64,000 nt of DNA from SFDP01 sp051891855 (lineage in GTDB: Bacteria > Bacillota > Clostridia > Lachnospirales > Lachnospiraceae), in assembly GCA_051891855.1 (NCBI GenBank), contig JBJFFP010000012.1, positions 1-64,000 of the forward strand, read 5' to 3'. The notes beneath the pieces are model-generated. The model was given only the letters and a program-made list of their open reading frames with translations. It was not told the origin of the DNA and did not search any database. The stretch's first letter is position 1, and every line of letters begins with the position of its first letter. Made by a program: the position numbers and the translations under genes. Positions 17,807-26,629 of the stretch are shown here, one piece after another.

Positions 17807-18775
17807 TTAATTCTTTTCCGCAGCCAGTATTCCATATGCATAATTTCCTTCCCCCTCTCCCAGCCATTCTTCCTGTGTCAACTCTCCCTCTTCATTAAAT
17901 AAAAGCTTTTCTACAGACAGAGAATATTCCTTTGTCAGACGGCTTTCATCGGTAAAAATAGTGGTTACGCTTAAGGTTGCTCCTTCAAAAACCCCCAGTT
18001 CCTTCAGGTGCATTTCCCGAAGATCAAATGTTTTTTCCGCCTCAGCATAGTCCTCTTCCGATATACATAAACCATAATACTTTTCCGGTGTATATTCATC
18101 CGAAATACGCTCGCCTTCCTTTGTGTTATAAAACAGGGTATTTATTTGCTCACCTGAGGTATCTTCATTATCGCTGCTGTCAAAATCACCGACAAAAATC
18201 TCTGTTCCGGAGTTTTTGATTTCATCCCATTCTCCGCTCATCTCCATCTTCCATATCTCACGCTGTGTACATTCTTTAATCATAACCGATGATAATTCCC
18301 CCTTATCGATGGAAATTTCCACCTGTGCAATTCCTTCTCCCTGGATGCCAAAGAGAACTCCGGTAAAGCCACAGCCGCTCATTCCTATATCTCTTAAAAG
18401 TATCCTGCCGGAATTTGCTTCGGGTAAAGAGACAGATGCCGATGCTTCTGATTCCGCTGCATAAGCCTTTAAGGTAAAATCCGAAAAAAAATCAAGAGGA
18501 TTATTTTTTATTTCGCTTGTTTCCCTTTCGGCCAGCTCTGCGGTAAATCCCTCTCCTTTACCCTTCATCAGACCACCTAAAAAAGCGGCTGTACAGACTA
18601 AAATTGTGCATGCTGCTGCTGTGATCAGCAGTGTTGAAAAATTCCGATGCTTTTTCCGCTGACCGTATTTTCCACCGCCTTTTTTAATCTGTAAAAAAGC
18701 AGCCTGTGCCTTCTGCCTTACAATATCCGGCAGTTCAATATCTGTAGCAAATATATTATTTTCATATTTATTCAT
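17807..18775 (-). CDS. Membrane-anchored anti-sigma factor-like protein
   Basis: 322-aa single-pass membrane protein: a cytoplasmic N-terminus of about 45 residues, one transmembrane helix (about 48-70, LLITAAACTILVC), and a large extracytoplasmic domain. It overlaps the stop of the ECF sigma gene by 4 nt, the usual arrangement of a sigma factor and its anti-sigma factor. The outer domain likely senses an envelope signal. The family resembles DUF4179-type anti-sigma proteins, though sequence alone does not settle this. Confidence 0.75.
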   Translation of the reverse strand: MNKYENNIFATDIELPDIVRQKAQAAFLQIKKGGGKYGQRKKHRNFSTLLITAAACTILVCTAAFLGGLMKGKGEGFTAELAERETSEIKNNPLDFFSDFTLKAYAAESEASASVSLPEANSGRILLRDIGMSGCGFTGVLFGIQGEGIAQVEISIDKGELSSVMIKECTQREIWKMEMSGEWDEIKNSGTEIFVGDFDSSDNEDTSGEQINTLFYNTKEGERISDEYTPEKYYGLCISEEDYAEAEKTFDLREMHLKELGVFEGATLSVTTIFTDESRLTKEYSLSVEKLLFNEEGELTQEEWLGEGEGNYAYGILAAEKN

Positions 18776-19299
18776 CCGTTTTTCCGCCTTTCCGTATTAT
18801 CCTGATAATATTCTGCCAGCTTCTTACGTCCCCGTTGGAGTCGTGTCTGAATCGTGCTTTTAGGAATATTCAATAGTCCGGCAATTTCCTCAATGCAGTA
18901 GCCCTCGCTGTAATAGAGAATCATAAGCACCCGATACTTTTCCTGCAAAGTAGACAGTGCCTCCTTTAATTCAAGGTTGCATTTATCCTCCATTACCGGC
19001 TCATCATACTCTTCCAGAACCGTAAGCTTCTTGTTTTTGCGCTGAATATCGTTGCATTTGTTGATTAGAATCCTGGTTATCCATGTGTGAAAATAGCGTG
19101 TCTGTTTTAAGGTATGTATTTTTTCCCAACAGGCCAGTATTGTATCCTGAACAGCATCTGCCACATCCTCATCATTCATCAGTATGGCCAACCCAACCTT
19201 GTACATATCCTTAAGCATGGATTGCATCAGTTCAGTAAAAGCCTCCGGATCCCGTTTTTTAGCTTTTCTAATCAAATATTCGGTTTCCTTATCCCGCAT
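18772..19299 (-). CDS. ECF-type RNA polymerase sigma factor
   Basis: 175-aa sigma-70 family protein with only regions 2 and 4. Region 2 carries DVADAVQDTILACWEK and region 4 the helix-turn-helix YCIEEIAGLLNIPKSTIQTR, ending in LQRGRKKL. The ribosome site is AGGAGG. It is followed by the overlapping anti-sigma gene. Likely targets are its own operon (a matching promoter lies upstream) and perhaps the lipoproteins downstream. Confidence 0.93.
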   Translation of the reverse strand: MRDKETEYLIRKAKKRDPEAFTELMQSMLKDMYKVGLAILMNDEDVADAVQDTILACWEKIHTLKQTRYFHTWITRILINKCNDIQRKNKKLTVLEEYDEPVMEDKCNLELKEALSTLQEKYRVLMILYYSEGYCIEEIAGLLNIPKSTIQTRLQRGRKKLAEYYQDNTERRKNG

Positions 19300-19361
19300 A
19301 ATTGCATTTCCTCCTGTGCATACATATAAACAAAGCGCCTTGTTTTATCGTATATACATTA

Positions 19362-19387
19362 GACGGAAAAGGACAGCAAAAAATCCC
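19362..19387 (-). promoter_or_regulatory. Candidate ECF-dependent autoregulatory promoter
   Basis: On the minus strand GGGATTTTT is followed, at ECF-like spacing (22 bp start to start), by CGTC and TAA, about 65 bp upstream of the sigma gene. Many ECF factors recognise a GGAAC-like -35 and a CGTC-like -10 and activate their own genes. The match to the -35 is imperfect. Confidence 0.35.
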
Positions 19388-19423
19388 ATGAAAATAATAA
19401 ATTTTAATCCGCTTCCAATTTTT

Positions 19424-20014
19424 TCAACCTCCGGACAGAGAAATTACTTTCTTAACCGGATATAAAGTAACCACCAGCTCCAAGCCCTGGTTTTCTAAAT
19501 TCTCCCAAGTCTTGGCCTTAAAATTATCCTTGTACAATGCAAAGGGTAATCGAAGCCTTATTTCACTTTCCGGCCTTAAGGCCAACATAAATATTCCTCC
19601 CAAATCCGGATTTGCTTCTCCATATAAGTTAATATCAAGGCTTGCACAAACAGCACCCTTTTGCAGATAGAACTCGCTAAGATTTATTCCTGTGTCTCAA
19701 GCCGCATTACTGTTTTTTAAGATAACTTCTACATCATAGATTTTTTCCGGAACATAACTATACTCATCCTCAAGCAGATATTTGTCCAGAAACTCATCAT
19801 AAGTTAAAATCTCGGCAGCTGTTACGGTTATTGAATAGCCTTCCATTGTGTAATTGATCAAAATATCTTTCTCCATTTCCACCTCTTCCCCCAATTGAAA
19901 GGTTCTGATTTCGGGGGACTGTATGGTGTAATTAACAATACGATAACGCTTCCACCCAATAAACAGGAGCAGAAGCACACTAATAATAACGAACAGGTTT
20001 CTCCACTTTTTCAT
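19424..20014 (-). pseudogene. DUF5028-like membrane-anchored protein split by in-frame TGA
   Basis: The first 105 codons encode an N-terminal membrane anchor (IISVLLLLFIGW) and a beta-rich domain; TGA at 19697-19699 then interrupts. The same frame continues for 90 more codons to 19424 with natural-looking sequence (LSEFYLQKGAVCASLDINL, then ELVVTLYPVKKVI), matching the end expected for DUF5028 proteins of about 190-200 aa. No frameshift is needed, so this is a nonsense change, readthrough, or a base-calling error. It overlaps the ABC ATPase stop by 4 nt and ends the ABC operon. Confidence 0.7.
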
Positions 20015-20661
20015 TCTGACTTTATATCCCCATATCGAATCACTCTTCCATTTTCCATTGTCACAATAACATCTGCATATTCTTTCAGCTTTTGGTCATC
20101 ATGACAGGATAAAACAACCAGCTTTTCTTTCCTTTTTTCCTCTTCTAATATTTTCTCAAATAAAGCAATTCCCTCTGTATCCAGGGCATTTAGCGGTTCA
20201 TCCAGAAGTAATATTTGGGGATTTTCCATAATGGCCGCAGCAATTCCCAGCCTTTGCTTCATCCCCAGAGAATATTTTTTGTATTTACGCTTATCCTCGG
20301 GGGCTAATCCTACTTTAATCAAAGCTTCATCAATCTCCTTTTTTCCTGCTCTATCATTTAATGCAGCCAGCACTTCCAGGTTTTTTCTTCCTGTATAGGA
20401 ACCCAGAAAGACTGGATTTTCAATTAATAATCCCAGACTTTCTGGAAAAGAAATTTCCTTTCCCAGAGCTTTTCCTTCTATAAGCACCTCTCCGCTTGTA
20501 GGATAGATCAGACCGCTTATTGCCCGCATAAGCATGGTTTTTCCCGAACCGTTTATTCCTTTTATTCCATATGTCTTTCCTGTCTTTAACACGAGGCAGA
20601 TATTATCCAGTACCACTTTTTCTTTTATACGCTTACTGACATTTTTAAGTTCTATCATCAT
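20011..20661 (-). CDS. ABC transporter ATP-binding protein
   Basis: ATPase subunit (216 aa) with Walker A GINGSGKTML, signature YSLGMKQRLG, Walker B ILLLDEPL and the H-loop SCHD. It should power the two permeases encoded just upstream. Short ATPases with paired ABC-2 permeases like this often export or give resistance to peptides. The ATG at 20661 or 20658 follows AGAGGA; an in-frame ATG at 20679 lies inside the previous gene and is less likely. Confidence 0.92.
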   Translation of the reverse strand: MMIELKNVSKRIKEKVVLDNICLVLKTGKTYGIKGINGSGKTMLMRAISGLIYPTSGEVLIEGKALGKEISFPESLGLLIENPVFLGSYTGRKNLEVLAALNDRAGKKEIDEALIKVGLAPEDKRKYKKYSLGMKQRLGIAAAIMENPQILLLDEPLNALDTEGIALFEKILEEEKRKEKLVVLSCHDDQKLKEYADVIVTMENGRVIRYGDIKSE

Positions 20662-20671
20662 ACTTCCTCTC

Positions 20672-21517
20672 TTAATCATTTTTCTTAATCAAATCATACT
20701 TTTCTATACGTGCTAAACCCAGAATGATTGACAGTAAAATTAAACTTCCATTTCCAACTATCCCTTGCCCGATTGTTACTCCGGCATTATCATAAAAAAT
20801 GCTTCTTTTCAGCATGGCAAAATTTCCGATAGCAAAAGGAGATAAAAAATAGGTGGAGCTAAATAGGATGACCGCGGACAGCAAATAGCTATACACCCTA
20901 TCCAGAAAAAGCCCCATACAAAGCTGGACAAAATTAATAGCCAATGCCGTCATCACCGGAAGGAAAAAGACCAGACAGAAAATCTGTTTCTTAGATAAAA
21001 TCTCTAATTGCATGTTCAATAGATACTCATTAAGACCTGATGCATAACTGAAGGAAATTTCTATCCCAAACAGAAAACAGAAAAATGCTATTCCCAAATA
21101 GAGGATTAAAAAATAGCATATGGTACCGGTAAATAACCAGACACATTTGGAAATCCACCAGTGCCTCCTTTTTCCGGAACGTATGATGACCTGTATCCCC
21201 CGTTCCATAAGATTACGATATGGATAATTCAGTGTAAGAAAAGCAGAATATAAAAAAATCAGTAACCAGACAGCAGGAAGGACAAAGGCACTTTCCACTA
21301 ATGGATTAAAAGGCTCCTTTCCTGCAAAAAGATAAATCATTACATTAGTCATGGTCACCGTTTGATTTTCGCCTTGCCCATTTTCCTGTACAAGCAAAAA
21401 TTTGTAATAAAAATCCGCAAAAAAAACTCCACTCAACAGGAGTACAGTCAGATAAACATATCCTTTTCTAAGTAATCCATTCTGAATATCATAATTTATC
21501 AATCTACAAAGCTTCAC
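20672..21517 (-). CDS. ABC-2 type permease
   Basis: 281-aa membrane protein with about six hydrophobic segments (for example VYLTVLLLSGVFFADF, AVWLLIFLYSAFLTL, ICYFLILYLGIAFFCF). It is a probable permease of the ATPase encoded next. It overlaps the 21504-22352 permease by 14 nt and ends near the ATPase start. I cannot assign a substrate. Confidence 0.82.
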   Translation of the reverse strand: MKLCRLINYDIQNGLLRKGYVYLTVLLLSGVFFADFYYKFLLVQENGQGENQTVTMTNVMIYLFAGKEPFNPLVESAFVLPAVWLLIFLYSAFLTLNYPYRNLMERGIQVIIRSGKRRHWWISKCVWLFTGTICYFLILYLGIAFFCFLFGIEISFSYASGLNEYLLNMQLEILSKKQIFCLVFFLPVMTALAINFVQLCMGLFLDRVYSYLLSAVILFSSTYFLSPFAIGNFAMLKRSIFYDNAGVTIGQGIVGNGSLILLSIILGLARIEKYDLIKKND

Positions 21518-22352
21518 TTTTTACTCCTTTGCACCAGACAATAATTAAAGTTGATACCAGTAAGATTCTACCCAACGTGATGATGCCCAGTGCTGTCCGG
21601 TCATTAGCTACCGGAAGTACATGGAGAAATTTCAGTGGGGACAGCTCCCAGCCGCTCCTTAAGCTGTTATCCAGATAATCTATTCCCAGCATAAGAAAAA
21701 ATGGGACTAACAACGCCGTTGTCTTATGTCCTAAGAAAAATGCTGCTGCAGTACAGATTGAGGCAATCAAGCCGGCAAAAAGCATATCTAAAAAAATGTA
21801 TAGAACAGTGTAAAGAAAGGGTGACTCGTAATACATCTCAGACCACATACTCCTCTCACCCACTATCCCATAGGGATAGATACTGTCCATTTTTAATGAA
21901 GGAAGAAAAAGAAAAAGTACCGCAAAGTTAAGGATTAGTCCGATACCCACAATAAGTGCTGCACTGCTGAAAACAGCTATATATTTAGAGATAAAATATA
22001 CCTTACGCGATGTTCTGCACAATATATTTTTACTGTATCCCGATTGTATTTCCTCCACTAAAGACCAGCCATAGGGAAGAGCCGCAATGATTGGTAATAA
22101 ATAATAAAACAGATTACTTTCAAAGGAAGTGACATCAGCTCCCAGCCAACGGCAAAATAAAGACATAGAGGTGAGCATAGGATTTCCTTCTATTTTTCCG
22201 GCCTGCAAATTATCATATAGATTTTCGTATAAGATAATTGCATTAACTGCATGCCGGACGGCCAGGAAAATAGCTCCTGTACAGCTAATCATTGCTGCTT
22301 TATTTACTAACGCCTTCCTCATTTCTATTCTAAGGCATGCTTTTATCATCAC
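21504..22352 (-). CDS. ABC-2 type permease
   Basis: 282-aa membrane protein with about six transmembrane segments; YLLPIIAALPYGWSLVEE and a YSKNILCRTSRKVYFISKY loop resemble ABC-2 permeases of the bacteriocin-immunity/lantibiotic type. It is cotranscribed with the following permease and ATPase. The heterodimeric arrangement suggests peptide export or self-protection, an inference from context. Confidence 0.82.
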   Translation of the reverse strand: MMIKACLRIEMRKALVNKAAMISCTGAIFLAVRHAVNAIILYENLYDNLQAGKIEGNPMLTSMSLFCRWLGADVTSFESNLFYYLLPIIAALPYGWSLVEEIQSGYSKNILCRTSRKVYFISKYIAVFSSAALIVGIGLILNFAVLFLFLPSLKMDSIYPYGIVGERSMWSEMYYESPFLYTVLYIFLDMLFAGLIASICTAAAFFLGHKTTALLVPFFLMLGIDYLDNSLRSGWELSPLKFLHVLPVANDRTALGIITLGRILLVSTLIIVWCKGVKSEAL

Positions 22353-22361
22353 TTTCCTCCT

Positions 22362-23009
22362 TTATTTGTTTATAGCAAATTGAGTTTCATTAATCATCCC
22401 AACCAGACCTTCAATATCTTCCTTTAATACCAGATAAGCTACTTTTACATTAATCTCCTGTCCCTGCTCCAATGTATAGTGAAAGGGCTGTGCTAAATCC
22501 ACTTTTCCTGCTTCAGAAAAATATGCCGGATAATAATGTGTAATTGGCTTTCCTCCATACAAACCCAAATCATAAATATTAAATTCGTTTTTCTTAAATA
22601 GCCCTTCCGCATCCTCATTTCGCAGATTAATCTCCAGTACAACCAGCTGATGGTTATCGATCACTATTCCCGTTTCATCAATATAGTCCGATATTTCTCC
22701 GTACTCTCCCCATAATTCCTGAGAGCCGTATGTATTATAAGGCATTATTAATTCTTCCTCATCTATTCCCGCCTGTTCCAAACTTGTATAAATATCGGTG
22801 TTCTTGATTGTATAATAGAAATTTCCTTCTACAAAAGGGTCTTTAAAAGTGGTCTCTACAGCAACAGGATCAGAGGAGTTGTCCAAAGTCAACTCTTCTA
22901 CCGGAAATACCTCTGTGTCTTCCGATTCCCCTTGAGTCGCTGTCTCTTTTTTACATCCTGCAAGCATGATGGTTAGCGATAATATAAGAAATAAAGTGAT
23001 TTTTTTCAT
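22362..23009 (-). CDS. Predicted lipoprotein of the agr-linked ABC cassette
   Basis: 215-aa lipoprotein: MKKITLFLILSLTIMLAGC gives a clear lipobox (LAGC), then an acidic linker and a beta-sandwich-like domain (VVLEINLRNEDAEG, HYTLEQGQEINVKVAYLV) resembling DUF4352/DUF5028-type folds. The ATG at 23009 follows GGAG; an upstream ATG at 23063 lies inside a perfect hairpin and is rejected. It may be the receptor or immunity component for the ABC transporter encoded next. Confidence 0.78.
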   Translation of the reverse strand: MKKITLFLILSLTIMLAGCKKETATQGESEDTEVFPVEELTLDNSSDPVAVETTFKDPFVEGNFYYTIKNTDIYTSLEQAGIDEEELIMPYNTYGSQELWGEYGEISDYIDETGIVIDNHQLVVLEINLRNEDAEGLFKKNEFNIYDLGLYGGKPITHYYPAYFSEAGKVDLAQPFHYTLEQGQEINVKVAYLVLKEDIEGLVGMINETQFAINK

Positions 23010-23029
23010 TATCTTTCTCCTCTCATCAA

Positions 23030-23058
23030 CAGAGATAGAGGAAAATCCTCTATCTCTG
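23030..23058 (-). terminator. Perfect 13-bp hairpin after the small secreted protein gene
   Basis: CAGAGATAGAGGA and TCCTCTATCTCTG are perfect complements around a 3-nt loop, between the secreted-protein gene and the lipoprotein gene. No T run follows, so it is more likely a transcript-end stabiliser, processing site or weak attenuator than a full terminator. The second cassette has an equivalent hairpin at the same place (26185-26219). Confidence 0.6.
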
Positions 23059-23070
23059 CGCACCTTTTTA

Positions 23071-23538
23071 TTAATTAACTACAGTGTAATTCCTTGTACT
23101 GTCGGGACTCCAAACCCCTACAACCTTTCCTGTTAAGGAGGATCCTGATCGAAATCCGACCTTTGCTAAAACTGTACTTTTACCAGTTGCCCTATGCTCA
23201 TAGCAGTTATTCGTAATACTCGATGCAACACCTTTTTGTACCGTGGCAGTTGTTCCTACGGTCTCATTATGGTAGAAAATCCCATTCCGATTTCCATATA
23301 CACGAACGTGCACATATTTATATGGTGAAGACGAAATGTTTACATACACCTTGCTATCATTTTGCTTATCACGTGGATCTACTTGAACAAAGGAGCCAGA
23401 CGAAGATTTAACATTAATCTCATATTTACTATCAGTCACGTTAGCGGCATATGTTGGAATAACGCTCCCGACAGTACCTGTTATAATTGCAGCAGCAGTT
23501 AATATACCTACAAATTTTTTTATTCTATTTTTTCTCAT
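23071..23538 (-). CDS. Small secreted protein, DUF2712-like
   Basis: 155-aa exported protein with a typical signal peptide (MRKNRIKKFVGILTAAAIIT, cleavage near TYA). The mature part of about 125 residues is rich in Ser, Val and Tyr and resembles DUF2712 proteins (YKYVHVRVYGN, VWSPDSTRNYTVVN). The ATG at 23538 follows GAGGAGGAAG. It heads the first agr-linked cassette under promoter repeat copy 1. It could be a bacteriocin-like or signalling product of the ABC cassette; function is unproven. Confidence 0.7.
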   Translation of the reverse strand: MRKNRIKKFVGILTAAAIITGTVGSVIPTYAANVTDSKYEINVKSSSGSFVQVDPRDKQNDSKVYVNISSSPYKYVHVRVYGNRNGIFYHNETVGTTATVQKGVASSITNNCYEHRATGKSTVLAKVGFRSGSSLTGKVVGVWSPDSTRNYTVVN

Positions 23539-23665
23539 TTTCTTCCTCCTCGTATAATCTTTATATTTCAAAAGAACAAGCGTATATTATATTTATTTAA
23601 TTTTCAAATATTACTCTAAATGCAGCCTCATCTCCTTCCACCTAATACGATTTTATAGAAAATAT

Positions 23666-23724
23666 TACTATTATTGGCTCGTTCTTTGAAATTTCAAAGT
23701 TTTAAGATTTTTTCTATTTAGTCT
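23666..23724 (-). repeat. 59-bp promoter repeat, copy 1
   Basis: This is 58/59 identical to 26630-26688 in the same orientation; the only difference is one base inside the palindrome CTTTGAAATTTCAAAG, which is perfect here. On the minus strand it contains TTGAAA, a 17-18 bp spacer and an ATAATAG -10-like box pointing at the secreted protein gene about 128 bp away. Its first bases match the last codons and stop of agrD, although no agrD precedes this copy. Confidence 0.85.
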
Positions 23725-23776
23725 GATTACTCAAAAATATTGTACTAGAGATACATAGTATAAACCTTATTTTAAT

Positions 23777-25087
23777 TCACCTTATTTTTTCATTCACATA
23801 GATAGAGACTATCGATTGAATAATACTTGTAGTTTCTTCCAAGCTTCTTTCTCCAGTAAAATAATAATCGGCTTCTTCAAAAAATACTTTGTATATTTTA
23901 GAATCTATTCGGCTGCTCATTTCAGCCTGTTCAATCAGTACCAATAGATCCTCTGCCTGTTTTTCTGTAATACAATATAAATCAACCGGTTCTTCCCCTT
24001 CAAAAATAACTTGCTCCTTGACCATTGGTTTTTGCTGTCCATTTTCGTCTGTTTCATATTCTATTTTCTGCTCCTGAAATAATTGTTCCTCCAATGTACT
24101 CCGACGAATGGGAAATCCAAAAGGCAGCTCACCTTGACAGGAATCACCAAGACATTGCTGAATAAATTTCCATGCAGCCTCCTTATGCTGGCTAGTTTGA
24201 CAAATAGCCAATACCGGCCCTGAAGGCTGTGCCATAGTTCCATTGGTTCCTTCTACGGGAAATCCAATAAAACTAATCTCCTGTTCTCCAAAAATGTATT
24301 CCGCCCTGCAGATATCATAAATAGATTGAATCTTTATGGGTAAAAGCAACGCCTTATCCTCTAAAAATATCTGCTTTACTGAAAAATTATCTTCTATTTC
24401 CAGATGCTCTGGAAATTCATTACAAAACTTCAGTACCTCACAAAATTCTTTTCCATTAAAATAACATTCACCTGTTTCCCAATCAATATAATAATCCATG
24501 CTTCCTGTCAGTATCGTTCCCAGAACATCTGCTTTAAAGGCTCCGGGATATAACCCCCTTTCCTCTTTCTGTTTCTGATAACATTCCAGCATTTCTCCAA
24601 TACTCCAGCTTTCGGCATTACCCAGATTCTGTTTTGTTCCCACAAAGCTTTCCAAACAGAATCCCAAAGGCAGAGCATACAACTTTTCCCTATAGGAAAA
24701 TGCCTCTACCATATTTTCAAAATATGCTTGCCGTTCCTTCTCATCCAGATAAAGGAATAAATCCTCTGTATATCCACCTACAATATCACTGGTGGTGTAT
24801 CCATTTCCAAAATCAATCAAATCCGGCCCTTCTCCCAATACAATCTCCCTTTGTAGTAAAAGAATTCCATCCTCCTTTGGGTCTTCTGAACGCTCATAGT
24901 GTTTTATTTCAATCCTGTAATCCGCATTTTTCTGATTATACTGTTCTACCTGTGTTTTCAAGATTGTACTACCTTCAAAGGTAGCCAATACCATAACTGT
25001 TTTTTCTTCTTGACTATCCTCTGTCTTTTTTCCACAAGCAACCATACATATGAACAAAGCAAAAAGTATTACTAACTTGATTTTCAT
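23777..25087 (-). CDS. Extracellular solute-binding lipoprotein (family 1-like)
   Basis: 436-aa lipoprotein with lipobox MVAC, then the usual family 1 solute-binding pattern: VMVLATFEGSTILKTQVEQY near the start, a hinge region (GEGPDLIDFGNG), and AAWKFIQQCLGD near the C-terminus. Such proteins deliver sugars or peptides to ABC importers, but no importer permease is encoded here. An alternative role as ligand sensor in this agr-linked cassette is possible. It is the last gene of cassette 2. Confidence 0.82.
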   Translation of the reverse strand: MKIKLVILFALFICMVACGKKTEDSQEEKTVMVLATFEGSTILKTQVEQYNQKNADYRIEIKHYERSEDPKEDGILLLQREIVLGEGPDLIDFGNGYTTSDIVGGYTEDLFLYLDEKERQAYFENMVEAFSYREKLYALPLGFCLESFVGTKQNLGNAESWSIGEMLECYQKQKEERGLYPGAFKADVLGTILTGSMDYYIDWETGECYFNGKEFCEVLKFCNEFPEHLEIEDNFSVKQIFLEDKALLLPIKIQSIYDICRAEYIFGEQEISFIGFPVEGTNGTMAQPSGPVLAICQTSQHKEAAWKFIQQCLGDSCQGELPFGFPIRRSTLEEQLFQEQKIEYETDENGQQKPMVKEQVIFEGEEPVDLYCITEKQAEDLLVLIEQAEMSSRIDSKIYKVFFEEADYYFTGERSLEETTSIIQSIVSIYVNEKIR

Positions 25088-25112
25088 TCCTTATCCTCTA
25101 TTCTTTATAGAA

Positions 25113-26159
25113 CTATTTTTCGGAAGGCAAGTAATAAAATGTAGTTTTTCCCTTCTTCTGCTCCATTAGGCAGGCACGCCCATCTGCGAGAACACCATAT
25201 CCTACAATTTCTGAGCCTTTTATGGGCAACTTACTTCCGGAAATTCTGTTCTCTACTGTGTCTTCATCACAAGCAAGCACTCCACCTTCCTTATTAAAAA
25301 GCAAAAGCTCGGTATCTATTCCAGGATAAATTCCGGCATAAATCGCAGCTGCTTCTGGTAGCTTTACTTCACAAAGGCATAAAGTTCCATCTTCCTCCCA
25401 TCGTGCCAATCTTCTTTCTCCGGATTCTTCACGATAGATACAATAAACTCTTCCTGTTTTTCCTATCCCAATTCCTTCTACCCAGCCATCACATGAAATA
25501 TTTTCTTTTTGGGAACCATCAGCCATGATTTTAACGAATACTTTTTCCCCCTCCACATAATAATTTCCATCCTTATCTACTGCAAAACAAAATGGTCTTG
25601 GTTGTTCGGATGAGAATAGATTCGATACATCAATTTCTTTTTCTTGCATTCCTTCTTTGTTAACTATGGTAATATAACTTTTTTCATAAGTGATTTGATC
25701 AAAAATTTCCCCATTTATTTCCTGCTTTTTCACACTCATTCATAAAATATGGCATCTCCCTTGAGTATCAACAGCCATATTAAAGGCACGCATATCTTCT
25801 CTGGTATCTACCGTAAATTCCCTAAAAACATCCTCTTCCTGTCTCATCGAACCCAAAAAATAGTTTTCATCAGCTTTAATCCCATAGATATACAGCATAC
25901 CTTCTCCCGTTGCAAATATTGACTTAGTAAATTCTTCACCCTGATAAGAGATTGTTGCTTCTCGTTCAGATGCTTTTATCGTCTCTGCTGACAAAAACTC
26001 TCCTTCGTCTGTAAGTTTATCTTCACAATCTAGATTTTCTTCCTTATTAGTCAATTTCTCCGTTACATTTCCATTTTGTACGGTAGCACAAGAGCTACTT
26101 ACTATGGAAACCAGCATACTTATAACTAAAACCAGATATATCATTCCTCTTTTTATCAT
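25113..26159 (-). pseudogene. Propeller-like lipoprotein gene split by in-frame TGA
   Basis: One 348-codon frame runs from the ATG at 26159 (ribosome site GGGAG) to 25113, interrupted at codon 140 by TGA (25740-25742). The halves meet as RCHIL-stop-MSVKKQ with no frameshift; Trp (TGG) at the stop would make one continuous protein. The N-terminus has a hydrophobic segment and a weak lipobox (VSSSC). The body has repeats such as FNMAVDTQGRCHIL and FCFAVDKDGNYYVEG typical of NHL/propeller blades. The second half starts with its own ATG directly after the stop, so two polypeptides by restart are also possible. Confidence 0.72.
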
Positions 26160-26184
26160 AAGGCTCTCCCTATCACTAAATAGA

Positions 26185-26219
26185 GCTGCAAAAGTAGCTG
26201 AATAAGCTACTTTTGCAGC
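26185..26219 (-). terminator. Perfect 15-bp hairpin between the SH3b-like and lipoprotein genes
   Basis: GCTGCAAAAGTAGCT and AGCTACTTTTGCAGC are perfect complements around the loop GAATA, a few bases past the first gene of cassette 2. No T run follows on the minus strand. As in cassette 1, it follows the small secreted protein gene, so it may protect that short transcript or reduce expression of later genes. Confidence 0.65.
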
Positions 26220-26232
26220 AACTCCATATTTT

Positions 26233-26538
26233 CTAATAAGGCATTGCATAATGATGATCTACATAACCATATGTTCCGGTTTTAATTCTCTGCATATAGT
26301 TATACTCCGGATCTGAGCCAAAAATATACGGATAGTAATTTATCTCCTCTCCCCAATACATTAGTTCTAAAACGGTTCCTCCTGTCCAGCCTTCTTTCCT
26401 CAATCTAACCCCATTACCGATGATATATCGCGATTGCACTTCTGCGGCATTAGTCTGCAGAAGTGGTGACATGGAAAAAATGGTTACGGCTAAAACAAAC
26501 CCTGCAATTAAACGTTTTGATATTTTTTTCATTTTCAT
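26233..26538 (-). CDS. Small secreted SH3b-like protein
   Basis: 101-aa exported protein: signal peptide (MKMKKISKRLIAGFVLAVTI, cleavage near TNA) and a mature domain of about 67 residues resembling a bacterial SH3 domain (GNGVRLRKEGWTGGTVLEL, then a terminal TYGYVDHHYAMPY). SH3b domains bind cell wall or peptides. It is the first gene of cassette 2, about 90 bp downstream of promoter repeat copy 2, with ribosome site AAGGAG. The role is unknown. Confidence 0.7.
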   Translation of the reverse strand: MKMKKISKRLIAGFVLAVTIFSMSPLLQTNAAEVQSRYIIGNGVRLRKEGWTGGTVLELMYWGEEINYYPYIFGSDPEYNYMQRIKTGTYGYVDHHYAMPY

Positions 26539-26629
26539 TATATTTTCTCCTTTCTTCACTCACTCTTCACAATTTTAAACTCTCATACTCCCATAGAACC
26601 CCCCCTTTTTCTGCAAATTTCTCAATTCC

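Noticed and set aside
19697..25742. Selenocysteine at the in-frame TGA codons
   Set aside because: No stable stem follows either TGA as a bacterial SECIS would require, and these extracytoplasmic proteins have no redox motif.
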